This document shows positions 34,335 through 45,205 of a stretch of DNA of 64,000 bases, piece by piece. The notes beneath the pieces were generated by a model. That model made no database searches. It saw only the letters and a program-made list of their open reading frames with translations, and was not told where the DNA came from. Numbering within the stretch: the stretch's first letter is position 1; each line of letters starts with the position of its first letter. Location of the stretch: NCBI GenBank assembly GCA_007922225.1, contig ML680088.1, forward strand, positions 16,065,967-16,129,966, in the 5' to 3' direction. This DNA comes from Emydura subglobosa (Eukaryota > Chordata > Testudines > Chelidae). Made by a program: the position numbers and the translations under genes.

Positions 34335-35025
34335 AGTAAGAGAAAATTGATGCAGGTAGTGACTTCAGTGCCATGTTTGGTCAGAAGGGGGCGCTTCAGG
34401 GCTGGTGTGCCCTGGGATATACATCTGCTGATCAAAATGGAAAGTTGGTAACTAACTCTCACCAAACCTGTAGTGGGGATTGATTTGCAGTGTTGTGAAG
34501 ATCGAAAGTACTGTGTAAATGAAATCTTATTACCTTTTCTACAAAGTAAACTCTACTGTACATTGTTACTTAAATTTAGGTTTTAAGGGTTGTGATATCT
34601 TCATCATATACTTGATAGAAAAGCAATGTTTTATTATCCTATATGCATTTTGAGATTTTATTCGTATTTAAAAGCTTGATGTTTTCAAAGCTGTCTGTTA
34701 CTGTTGAAAGTTAGAACCAGTGCTTGTTTCTGTTTAAGTGTTTTGTGACATAAATGAAAAAAGCCAATTCTCCGTCTTGGGAGAAAAATCATAAAATGAA
34801 GAAAAATTATAGCAGGACCACATTTAACATGGAAGGGCATGAGTTGCTGCATTTATAAAGTTTATTTATCTTCCATCTCAAAAATATGAGGAACACACAT
34901 TAAGTGGCATTGTTTAAATAGTTGTTTAATGTGCATGACTAATTTTGCGAGAGAACTGAAGCTGACAGAGTTCCCAAACCCTACTATCCTGCTAACTTGT
35001 TGCTGTTTAAAACATTTTTTTCTAG

Positions 35026-35162
35026 TGGGCCTTTGGAGTAACACTGTGGGAACTGATGACTTTGGGGCAGACTCCATATGTGGATATTGATCCCTTTGAG
35101 ATGGCTGCATATCTAAAAGATGGATACAGAATAGCTCAGCCAATCAACTGCCCTGATGAACT
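35026..35162 (+). CDS. RYK: RYK coding exon (penultimate, kinase C-lobe)
   Basis: This 137-base exon follows the acceptor TTTTTTTCTAG and ends GAACT/GTAAGT, leaving two bases of a Leu codon. It encodes WAFGVTLWELMTLGQTPYVD and then the helix G region IDPFEMAAYLKDGYRIAQPI. The WAFGV...WEL block is the helix F signature of tyrosine-kinase-like domains. The preceding intron is the longest visible between RYK exons (4889 bases) and carries two DNA-transposon fragments; the following one is only 627 bases. Confidence 0.97.
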
Positions 35163-35789
35163 GTAAGTGTGGACTTATTAGGAGAGGGAAGGGAGAGTGT
35201 TTTTATTCTGCTTTTCAGGAAACCTTTTAAAAATTTAGACCAAGAAGTTGCTAGTTCTGTAGATAGAGGAAGTCTCAATTCAGTAAGCCTGACCTGCTTG
35301 TGTTAAATGTCCATTTTAAAAATTGCAGCATTTAAAGGGCATATTCAGAAATTTTTCCAGTGGAATAAGTAAAGGGAACCAGTATTCTTCTTCCACTCTA
35401 CCTTCCTTTACTCAGCCTGCCGCTTTCTGCCTTTCCAAAATTCCTTTCTCTGTACTCTCCTACAGAAACTCTTTAAATAGTGTTTTTTTAAAAACATTTT
35501 AATTGCTGCTGTCAGATTATCCTAATACTTCCTTCTGGACTGCCTTTGACTTATCTGTCTCTTGCTAGCCAGATCAGCACTTCCAGTAGTAGTACCTTTG
35601 CTGATGACTCCAGATGTGCCGCTTCTGAAAAAACTGAATTTGGCATAGTGCCATGAGGTTAAAAAAACAAAACAAAATGGGATAAAGAAGTCTTGCTCGT
35701 GGTTGGATCTCTCTGAAGTCAAGCTCTTGACATTTGTGTGGGCCATGATTAGCTGTCTTCTGATGTTTCCCATTTGTGTTTGTCTTCAG
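35163..35789. other. last RYK intron
   Basis: A 627-base intron with a pyrimidine-rich 3' end and no recognised element. The open frames overlapping it on the - strand are chance. Confidence 0.6.
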
Positions 35790-35901
35790 GTTTGCTGTGA
35801 TGGCCTGTTGTTGGGCCCTAGATCCTGAGGAAAGACCCAAGTTCCAGCAGCTGGTGCAGTGTCTAACGGAATTCCATGCAGCATTGGGAGCCTATGTCTG
35901 A
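35790..35901 (+). CDS. RYK: RYK terminal coding exon and stop codon
   Basis: This coding segment follows the acceptor TGTCTTCAG and runs to a TGA at 35899-35901. It encodes FAVMACCWALDPEERPKFQQ and ends LGAYV. The CCWALDPEERPKF block is the helix H-I signature (usually CW..DP..RP.F). The short tail after the kinase domain ending Ala-Tyr-Val could serve as a C-terminal PDZ ligand, as has been discussed for RYK; that role is inferred here from the sequence end only. Across the six exons the reading frame is intact for 239 residues. Confidence 0.97.
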
Positions 35902-36600
35902 AACTCCAGGCATGAATTCCGTATGCTGCTTGGGAAGAGACAGGGCGTACACTCACTCTCAGCTCCACGCATCACTTGGACCTACTCTCACACTACGTGT
36001 ATAAAGCAACGCCAACGGGAGAAAGCACTTCTTCCAAAACACTGTGCCTTAGAATGCTTTAGTAGTCTGACTTTTTTGTAAGATCTCTTGATGTTGACTA
36101 TTTTCTAGGTATCACTTTTACTAAGTTAAATTGAGACTGTTTTATTTGCCAGCAGGATTTCTAAAATGTAGTTACGGTGAACTTGAACACAAGAGTTGGA
36201 CTTTTGCACTGTTGCAACAGACACAAGGTTTTTTAAAGGTTGTTCTAGAGCTGGTAGAAAAAAGGGGGAATTTATGCAAACATTGCAGAAACTTTTCTCA
36301 TTTAGAAACTGATATTTTCTGACCAGTTCTAGTGTGTGATCTTGTACATATCTGGAATAGCTTTTTAGTGTCAATTGCTTTTCTTTTGAGACGACGGCAC
36401 AAAAACATTGGATCCGTAAGTGGCATCTTATTTTTTAACCTGTTCTTCATCAACAGTTCTTGGAAAAGCTGGTTTTCAAGATGCAATATCCCCTTTCTAA
36501 GACCATAAGCAATTATGTAAAAGTGATTCCAGTTTACCTCATACAGAGAGAGGGACTGAATGGAGCCTGTTCTTGCAAATAAAAGGCTGACATGATTTAA
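35902..36600 (+). other. RYK: RYK 3' UTR (proximal part)
   Basis: Sequence after the RYK stop codon has no further reading frame or repeat that I recognise and is moderately AT-rich. The first good polyadenylation hexamer is AATAAA at 36578-36583. A longer UTR ending further right (for example near the AATAAA at about 38406) cannot be excluded. The boundary is inferred. Confidence 0.6.
36578..36583 (+). promoter_or_regulatory. candidate RYK polyadenylation signal AATAAA
   Basis: This is a canonical AATAAA about 680 bases after the RYK stop, with a T-rich stretch some 100 bases further on. It is the nearest canonical hexamer downstream of the stop. Cleavage here is inferred, not shown. Confidence 0.45.
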
Positions 36601-39484
36601 GATAGTTCAAAATGCTAATTAGAGGCCTTCAGAGAAGCGCCAAAGCAGCCCTTGTTTGGGTGCCTTTCACCTCCGATTTCTAGATAGCAGTTTCTCTTGT
36701 TGAAAAGGTACTGGTTGTTTTTAGGGTTTTTATGGCCTGAAATGGGCTTAAATACATAAATATATATTTGTAAAGACACACTTGCAGAGTAAAGAATGTT
36801 TTTCTATTTTAATGAATGTGAAAATTTTAATCCCTAACACTCGCTAGTGTATCAAGCTTGCTGGTTCTTAAATATATCTTCATAGAGACCAGTTCAGGTA
36901 GTTCTGGGACCCACTGTGAATCCATTAGATTGCACCTCTCGACTGCAGAGCCCCAAGATTCAACATGTAATGTTATCTTACCCACTTACATCTGCCCCAA
37001 ACTTCTATACCATCTCAAGTGGGAGGAGGCAGAGGGGGAACATTCATCCTATCAGTGAGCTGTAAGTAACATCCAGAACATGGATATATGTCTTCTAGGG
37101 AAATGGTGGATGAAGGTTTCTGTTGTTTCCGCTTGAGGGTAGCTGAGGAGAATTTTCACTTCTCCAGGAAATGCAAGTTACCTCCATTAGAGCTCGCAGG
37201 CAGCATGAAGCAGCCTAGACTACAGATCATACAGCACAACCAGCAAGCATTCCACTAGTTTCACTCAATCTTTAGGATGAGATCCCCATAACCTGAGGCT
37301 CCCAGCAGCTGTGTGGCCATTGCTGTCAGAATAGGCCCTGTACCTGATAGTTATTGACACCAAGGTTCAGAAGTCTTTGACTTACAAGGACAAGAAATTA
37401 GACTTGGCTGTGATATGTGCCAACTAAAAATTAGAGCAGTCTTCCTCAAACTTCTGAAAGCTGAGCCCCATTTCAGGGAAATAAAACCAGTCTCTCTCCC
37501 CTGCCATGTTGTATATGGCAAAGTTTGCGGTACCGCTGTATGTGTCCCCCTCTTCGTCCCACAGCTATGCCATCACACTTTCTACTGCATGCACCCCATA
37601 ATTTGGTAAACACAGAACTAGAAAACATTAAGTCCCTCAAATAGAAAACCTGTTTCTATCCTTACATGGAGATCCTCAACCTGTGATCGGAGAAACAAGC
37701 TGTGTTCCATTCCAAACATCTTTTCCTGATCGTTGTAATGAGCTGTAATAACAAATGCTGGTACACCCCTGGAGCATTCTAGGAGGTGCAGTAAAAGGGG
37801 GTGTGGGTTTGAATTGGTTGGAACGCGTTTCAAATGACTTGACTTTGCAGTCATATGTTTCATTGCTGGGGGTTGCTTTAAAAACATTTACCATCCAGAC
37901 ACTTTTGGCCCTTTTTCAGTGGCTGAGATTTAAAAAAAAAAAATCAATATTTGTGTTATGCTGACTCACGTGGTAAAATTATCGCGGGCTGGGCTGGGCC
38001 ATTTTTCTACAAATTTCTTTATGAAGAGTTCCACAAAGACACTGCAACTGTAATGCTCATCTGCGATTATTAGGGAGACAAAACAGTATTGTTTGAAAAT
38101 GGTATACTACTTGGAGTATTGCTTAAAAACAAAACACATTTAGACTTCACTTTCTGCAGTCGACATTACTAAAGAATCATTTTATGGATCACTATCTTGA
38201 AACTGAGGTTCTAGCACAGACCCCGTTTCTGGCTTGTCATAATATATTTTAAAAAGTTACTTCATTGAGTGCACTGCTCTGATAATTCACTTCTTGGTGT
38301 GCCTCTCTGTGTGTACACACATCTCAAAATCCATTCACCTTCAGCAAGTAGACATCTAGTTGGGTGAGATCCATTCACTCTGGAAGATCTCTGTTGTCAT
38401 TTAAAAATAAATCTAGCCTTTACAGGTGAAGGAAACCTTTCAAAAGGAATGAGTTAACTGATGGCAGAGCTGTTCTCTTGAGTCTGCAAACAGCTTTTGT
38501 GCCTGAGCTCTTAGCAGAGTGAAAGTTGACTAGTCTCCGTCTTCACTGCTGATGTTGGGAAATAATGTACAGCAGTGAAACTTCCAAGAATAGCTCAGTT
38601 TCATTCCACTACATCTTGGGGAAGCTCTGAGCAACAGCAAAGGCTGGCACTGAAGCAGACCCTCCAAAATAGGAGGTTCGAGAAGGGGTAAATGATCAAA
38701 AGACCTCCATCCACATAGCAGCCTAGACTTGGGGGTTGGATCAGAGACAAATAATTCGTTCCCCCTTTCAGCTGAAAGAGGAGAGCTCATAGGGGTTTGG
38801 GTATATATCATTGCCATTATTACAAACAATGGAGCCCCCTGAGCAAAGTCTAGGGACAAAACTCTGGTATGTATGCCATCATGCTCATCTTCCCAGCAGG
38901 GAAGTGGGTCTGGCTTGATCCCTGGACAAATTCTGCTCCAGTTCTACACCTGAGTGATCAATTTTTGACTGCCATACTTGACTTGACTGCCAATCCATCT
39001 CTTTGAACCTCCTGTTATTTCAAACCTCTGAGCAGCTCCTATAGGCTGCCCATGTTTCCTTATAGTTTAGAGTTTTTCGGTCCCAGCTAAAGACCAGAAA
39101 CAGAACTTTATTTAGTCATCCACTACTGAGACACTGCAGGTCTGATCTCATGACCCTGCAGAGTTTTATGCCATTGATAAGGGACCTGATGGGGCCTCAT
39201 GCTTGCTTCTAGCCTCTAAAAGTCCTTAGGGGTTGGCCCCTAAAATCATGAATGTGTAGGTCACTTTGATTTTTGCTGTTACGTGTGTGGCCAATGCATG
39301 CTGGTGTGGTGTAGAGGTTTTATCAGCACTTGTTTGGGAAGAGCTGCATGTCCCACTCGTGAATACTGTGACATCTCAAATCTTTATACCCCAGATTATC
39401 GCATCTGTATAACATTTTTTCTGCTCCTGTTCAGCATCACCATTTGAGCCCCTCCATTGGCTGCCTCCATTTCATTATCAAGTG
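36601..39484. other. region just downstream of RYK
   Basis: No second gene was recognised. It may include a distal part of the RYK 3' UTR. The part from 38985 to 39480 has a vague resemblance to LINE 3' sequence and may belong to the fossil described at 39485, but I could not confirm it. Confidence 0.35.
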
Positions 39485-39870
39485 TTAAGGTGAGGCAAAA
39501 GAACGGCAGTTTGTGTTTGCAGATGAGATTACCTGGAGATAAGGTGTAGAGAGAGAAGAGAAAGGAACCCCCATCAGAAAGTTGGAGGATCCTCCAAAGG
39601 ACATGCTGGAGAACCAGGAGCGGACAGTCATGGAAGTCAAGGGAGGAAAAATTTCAAGAAGCATGGTCAACGGTATCAAAAGTAGCTAGCAGATCAAGGA
39701 GAATGTGGACGAAGTACTGGCTCTAAGCTTTGGCTGCGAAGAGATCATTGGAGACATTGGCAGAGCAGTTTTAGTGGAGTGCAAGAGGTAGAAACCAGAC
39801 TGGAGAGGGCGGAGAATAGAATTGGAAAAGAGAAATTCCAGACAACGATTGTGAAAAGCACTACTCAATG
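39485..39870 (-). pseudogene. fossil L2-like LINE reverse transcriptase
   Basis: On the - strand one frame reads NRCLEFLFSNSILRPLQSGF and then LLHSTKTAL, the RT block L...LxxxQ(S/F)GFRxxHSTETAL of L2/CR1-type LINEs. A downstream frame gives IPLTMLLEIFPPL and WFSSMSFGGSSN, corresponding to the FDTVDHxxLLxxLxxLG...LxWFxSYL block. Frames change and the catalytic region is eroded. It is distinct from the CR1 tails elsewhere in the window. Confidence 0.65.
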
Positions 39871-41296
39871 AGTTTAGGGCTAGAGATGTGCTGTGTGCTT
39901 TCCTTTCTATTCCCTGTTCGTGTGGTTCAGAATTCTGTGGGCCTGGGGCAATCCCATACTTAGAGAATAAAAGGTCACTAGGCATGTGAACTCTTAACTT
40001 CCATTGTGGCTTTCTGTGGAGACTGGGAAAAGAGCAGAGCTGAGGAAGCCAAGGCATGGAAGAGGGAGGTATGTGTGCAGAAAGTCCCTCACGTGAATAC
40101 TTGGGAACAGCTAGACCCACTGTCAACTGTTTCCAAATAACCAGTGTTAAAGGTTGACTAAGCAGCCGAACTCGTTTTTATTTTCTATTTCTTTTCTTAA
40201 ATTCTTCCAGGAACTGACATTTCCATCCCTGCCCACCCAGAGTTTGCTTGCTTGACCGAAAGATTGTTAAAGATTGCAATAGGCATTTCAGTGACTTGCC
40301 TTCTTCCTTGAAAAGTAGTACACCATGGAGTGCATGGTGAACGAAAGTACATGCTAGGGCTTTCACAGGCTGAGGAAACACCTTTTAGAAAAGAGTTGAA
40401 CAGTGAGTGCACTGTGGAACCTGAGTAGGTGTATTAATACTTAACACTTCTGACATATCAGGTGTGCATGGCACTTCAGACACAAGACTGGATTTTTCAA
40501 AAATGCATGCAAGGTCTGATGGGCATGCAGCAACCCAGAGCTGTGCAAACATGTATATACAAATCAGTTTGGAGGTACACATCAAAGTCCAGGCATATGC
40601 AAATTTGACTCACACCTTTCTGAAAATCTGGCCCAAAATAAGGTATAGTTCTGTCCCTAAAGTGATACAGGCCAGAAGAGAGCAGGCGTTTGTCCTAAGT
40701 GATCCCATTCAAAAGTAGGTGATGAAACTCCCCTTTGATTTAGATGTGGCAAAGCTAGGCCCATGCTGAGCGCTTCCTAAATCCCAGGGCATTTGTGTGT
40801 TCTCTTTACTAAAACTAAAATGCTTTCCAGCTTTGGAACAAATCATACACACGGGACTTCTCTGTCATGGATTGTAAAAATTGGCAACAAGCCACTTCCG
40901 TGGAAAACCCAGTCTGCATTATGTAGACTCTCACTGTTGCTTGAGGGTCATGATTCCAGAACCTGAAGCAAATTGGCTGGTACACTCTGCACCATCAGGT
41001 GCTTATCCCAATTTTAATAAAACATGCCGTGAAAGAAAAATGAGGTGGAAGAAATCTGACATGAAAAATGAGCACATACCTGGAAACCACAGAGCAGGTA
41101 GATTTTTAGTGTAGGCTTAAGTCCATGTCAAAATCTAAATAATTAGAATACCTCTGTCAGAGAATACAAGATAAACAGGAACTATGGTGTCTGCCATCTC
41201 TGTGCTGTTGTCAATAAAGCTCCTCCAAGCTGGCTGCTCCAGTTCCTGTAAGCAAGGCAGAGTATCTGGAAGACTGTGCGGCTTGCCAATGCCCTG

Positions 41297-41398
41297 GCTG
41301 GGATGATTTAGTCGGGTTTGGTCCTGTTTTGAGCAGGGGGTTGGATTAGATGACCTCCTGAGGTCCCTTCCAACCCTAATCTTCTAGGATTCTAAGAC
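41297..41398 (+). mobile_element. CR1 LINE 3' terminus
   Basis: GAGCAGGGGGTTGGATTAGA then TGACCTCCTGAGGTCCCTTC and CAACCCTAATCTTCTAGGAT is the typical CR1 3' UTR with the ATTCTA-type tail. It is little diverged. Confidence 0.9.
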
Positions 41399-42319
41399 TG
41401 CCGGAGTGTAACTCAGCAGCAATGCTGCTGGTAGTGTGCGCGTCTCTGCCCTCACAACATAAGAGGCAAGAATAATTCCGTGGGTTCTGGGTTCCTTCTT
41501 CTGAAAGGTAGAGGGAGACAGGATGGCTCGGGGGGACAGAAGACATGCATTGATGGAGCTGCCCTTATTGCAGTTCTGTAATGGAGAAACACACACCTCA
41601 CCTGCTACTGTGTGAAATGTGCATTTACCTCCCTCTGGGGATTGAATGCTACCCCCTCAGGCCACAGCCCTCCACCATGCACGCTAGCAGAGCTAGTGCT
41701 TGGTTGGAGGCTAGGGTAGCATCGTGTTTTGGTGTTGGGTAAGTGCTCAGAGGAGGGACAGCGGGGTGTCTTCCTTCTCCTCTAACAGGCCCCGGCCCAG
41801 TAACTGGGCAAGGTTTGGTCTTTGGTATTTCCATTTTGGTTTGTGTGTTCGTTTTTGGCCTGACTAGCTCTTTGTTTAGGATGGCCTAAAGCAGAGGTCC
41901 CCAAACTTTTTTCTGCTGCACTCTGCTTCTCTGTGGGAATCGCGTATCTGCCCACCGATCCTGCCCATCTGGGGCAGAAAATGTCTCACCGAGGCAAGAG
42001 GGCAGTACACCCTGGGGTGGCAGCAGGACCTGGCTGGCTCCATCCCAGAGGAACCCATGGCAGAGCATAGTGGGGCTCTTCACATTGCCTCCCCCTTGCC
42101 CAAAGCCTTATGCTCTCAGGCTCCTGTGGGTTTAAAATACAGCGGCCAGTAGTCGGGGAAGAAAGAAGGCACCAGGACGGGGCTGGACCAGGCTCTGATC
42201 CTCTCCCACCTCCATTGCTGAGGACTCCCTGCCATGCCCTGGATACCTGGCCAACTGTAGCACCTCACCCTTGCTAACCTGGTTTGGGCATCCCCCAAAA
42301 AGCGGCATGCCTAGTCTGA

Positions 42320-42540
42320 AAACCAATGGCCTGGTGAATAGAACACGCAACTGGGATGCAGGAGAGCTGGGTTCTAGTCCTAGCTTGGACATGGGCCCAC
42401 TGGGTGACTTTGGGTAAATCACTTCACTCCCCTGTGCCTCAGTTCCCGCATCTGCTAAATGGGGATAATCCTGACCTGTGTGAATCACTTTCAGGCCTCG
42501 CGTGAAAAGCGCAAGGTATTATTACTAAACTATTTTTTGT
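42320..42540 (+). repeat. MIR-like tRNA-derived SINE
   Basis: AGAGCTGGGTTCTAGTCCTA, TGGGTGACTTTGGGTAAATC and TGTGCCTCAGTTCCCGCATC with AAATGGGGATAAT are the core of MIR/CORE-SINEs. The strand follows the usual orientation of this core. Confidence 0.85.
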
Positions 42541-45125
42541 TTTTAAAGGCAGATACAGTAAGGCTCTGTCCTCATACCTGTGTCCAGTGACTGGCAAGTA
42601 GCCCTCAGTGCCTCTTGTACGTCCCTCTCCCTGCACCGCAGGGTTGGTGATCAGCAGAAAAGAAGATCCTCTAGTCCCAACCTACCTGCTGCTAGCCAAG
42701 GTATCCATTGCCACATGCAGGGCGTATGCCCCAGACATGTAGCACCCCTGGTTACACAGGCAAGAGTGGCATGTCCCCTAAATGCACAGGGTCAACAACC
42801 CTGGGCCCACTGTAAAAAGGAGTACTATGGCGGAAAGAAATCTGGGTGGGCTTTGTGCCTTTTCAGGCAGACTGTCTGCACTGAAGGGGTGCTCATAGCT
42901 GCAATGTACAAATAGCTGGTGCAGAGCATTACAGAGGTGCTCTGCAGAGCTGGCAGTGAGGAGAGAAAGCTGTTGGCTCAGCCTGTATCATCCTGGAGCC
43001 CTTTATGCTTCTGCTGCATGACAATAGGAAAGCCAGAGGCTCCCAGCCATGTGTGTCTGTGCATAACCCTCCGCACAGCCAGCTGCTTCCATTTGTCCCA
43101 TCAGTGACCTCCACGCCCCACCTTTAGCTGAGGTCAAGTCCTCAAGTGCAGAGAATGCTCTTGAAGTCAGCCAATTTCTGTGCGGGGAGAGAAGTGGCGA
43201 ATAGGTGAGATCACTGCCATAGCTCACACGAGGACAGGCCGATCAAGGGCTTATGGTTTGCAGGGTGAGCTGGAAGCATGGGGAGCTAGTAAACTCCTTT
43301 TCCCATGGCCATTCCACCACAAGCAGTCAAACAATTGGTGACCGCCTCTGTGTCCAGACACTTCTGACCCTGGCCACCAATCTCTTGTGGGATAGGTGGG
43401 AGGAAAGCAGCCGCCATCCATGCTGGTTGGCTTCCTAGGAAGTAAGGCGATGCTGCTACATGTCCTTCACAAAGCCAGAATTGTAGGGAGCTACAATAAA
43501 TAGTGATTTATAAACAAAGATGGTGGCAAATATAACCCTGGAGGGAGTATTGCTGATATCTCTCCACTGTATACGTCCGCTGGAACCAATGTTAAGAGCC
43601 TGTATGAGAATCGCTGCACTTTTACTTCAAACTCCAGCGTTGTGCCAAGTTTTTGCCAGCCCGGGCTCTAGGAATTCATGCCTCCCCTCAGAAGAAGAGC
43701 TCTTTGTGTGGGCAAGCCTAAAACCAGGAACCCTGCCAGCCCTTGGGAACGGCAGGTCGGACGTGGTTTATGCAGTTTCAGCTGGAGTTGTCACTATCAG
43801 TTTCTAGGATTTATTTGAAATTAGTCATCATGACGTAATGACTGGATAAGCCATAGGGTGGGGTGGGTGATGGTAGCATTTTCTGGCCAAGAAATAAGGA
43901 TCAGGCCTTGTGGCAAGCCTAATACATTCACCCCCACTGAGTTAATACCAGTCCTTATGCTAACGAAGAGACGGAGCAGCCAGCTTCACCCTTTCCCCAG
44001 TTCATGCCCAAGTGGGCCTGTGGTGCTGACTGCAGCATATAACAGGAGACTGAGGAAGAGGAATTTGTATGCCTGGACGGTGCTTCTATATAATACCCAT
44101 GGAGAAAGCAAGGTCCCTGCGTAGAAATGTGACATGGGGGCAGCAATTAAAATGTCCAGCCTGGACTGAGTCACACAGGGCTGATCCCACCAACAGGGCC
44201 CTCCTCACCGATGTTCGTGTGTTAGCAGCAGCTGGGCACGGAGAGCTGCGTTTGTCCTGGCAAACCATGAAACTGGATGCTTTTAGATCATCCCTTGTAG
44301 CTGTCCCAGGGCTGCCTGAAGGCGATGATGATGGCTTTGCCCTCCAATGAGTTCTCCCCAGGTCTTCGTATCTATCTGTTCTCACAGTGTTTGCCTCTCT
44401 AGGCCCAGAGCTCAGAGGTAACGTTCAGGGAAAGGGGAGTGACAAACACCCAGTTCTGCTCTCCACCCTCTGGGATAAACTTCGAGCAAGAGTTCTGCTT
44501 AGCTCCCCCCCCCCTCTCTTCTTCAGCCTGCCTGTGCTGTGCAATGCTTCAGGGCAAAATGAGAGAGGGAATCTTTCCAAATCTCTGCCCACAGTCTGCT
44601 CCCTACATAGTGACAACGGTCACCCTCTTGATATAAAGCTCTCTCCTCTCCAGGCTTGGCTGCTCCAGGGTTCCTATCTCAGGCCTGCTCAGCCCGCACT
44701 CCAGTTCCTCTCTGCCTCAGGTCCCTCTATCAAGGCAGTTTCCATCTAACACTGCCCCCTCCCACCATCTGGAGGACTTCTTGGCAGGTGGTATGGGGCT
44801 GAGCCAGCTTCAGCCCATGCCTCCAGAAGATACCATTCACTCCTTCCAGCCCTGGTCTAGAGTTGCCTCTTCCATCACAGGAACCACCTTTTCCTAGTCT
44901 GCCTTCAGGAAGGAGTGGTGCTCGTTAAGACTCGGTTACACAGGAGCTTCTGCCCACGGGAGGGGAGGCAAACATCATTTGCAGCGTGGCACCGTCCCCT
45001 TCTGAGAACAAACCAAGCAAGACCGCAGAGGCTAGGGGATTGCCCTGGGACAAGCAGAGAGGTGTGTACATTAGTGTTGCATGTTTGCCTTTCATGTTAG
45101 CTAATTATCCAGGCGTGTAGAGATA
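42541..45125. other. intergenic sequence, no gene recognised
   Basis: Many short overlapping frames on both strands, none with a signature. I saw no repeat that I can name. Confidence 0.4.
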
Positions 45126-45127
45126 GC

Positions 45128-45205
45128 TTAGACTCCTAGACAATTTAGGGGTTGGAAGGGACGTCAGGAGGTCATCTAGTCCCATCCCCACAACTTACAC
45201 TGCGT
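45128..45205 (-). mobile_element. CR1 LINE 3' terminus, inverted
   Basis: GGGGTTGGAAGGGACGTCAG followed by GAGGTCATCTAGTCCCATCC is the reverse complement of the CR1 end seen at 41297-41398. Confidence 0.8.
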
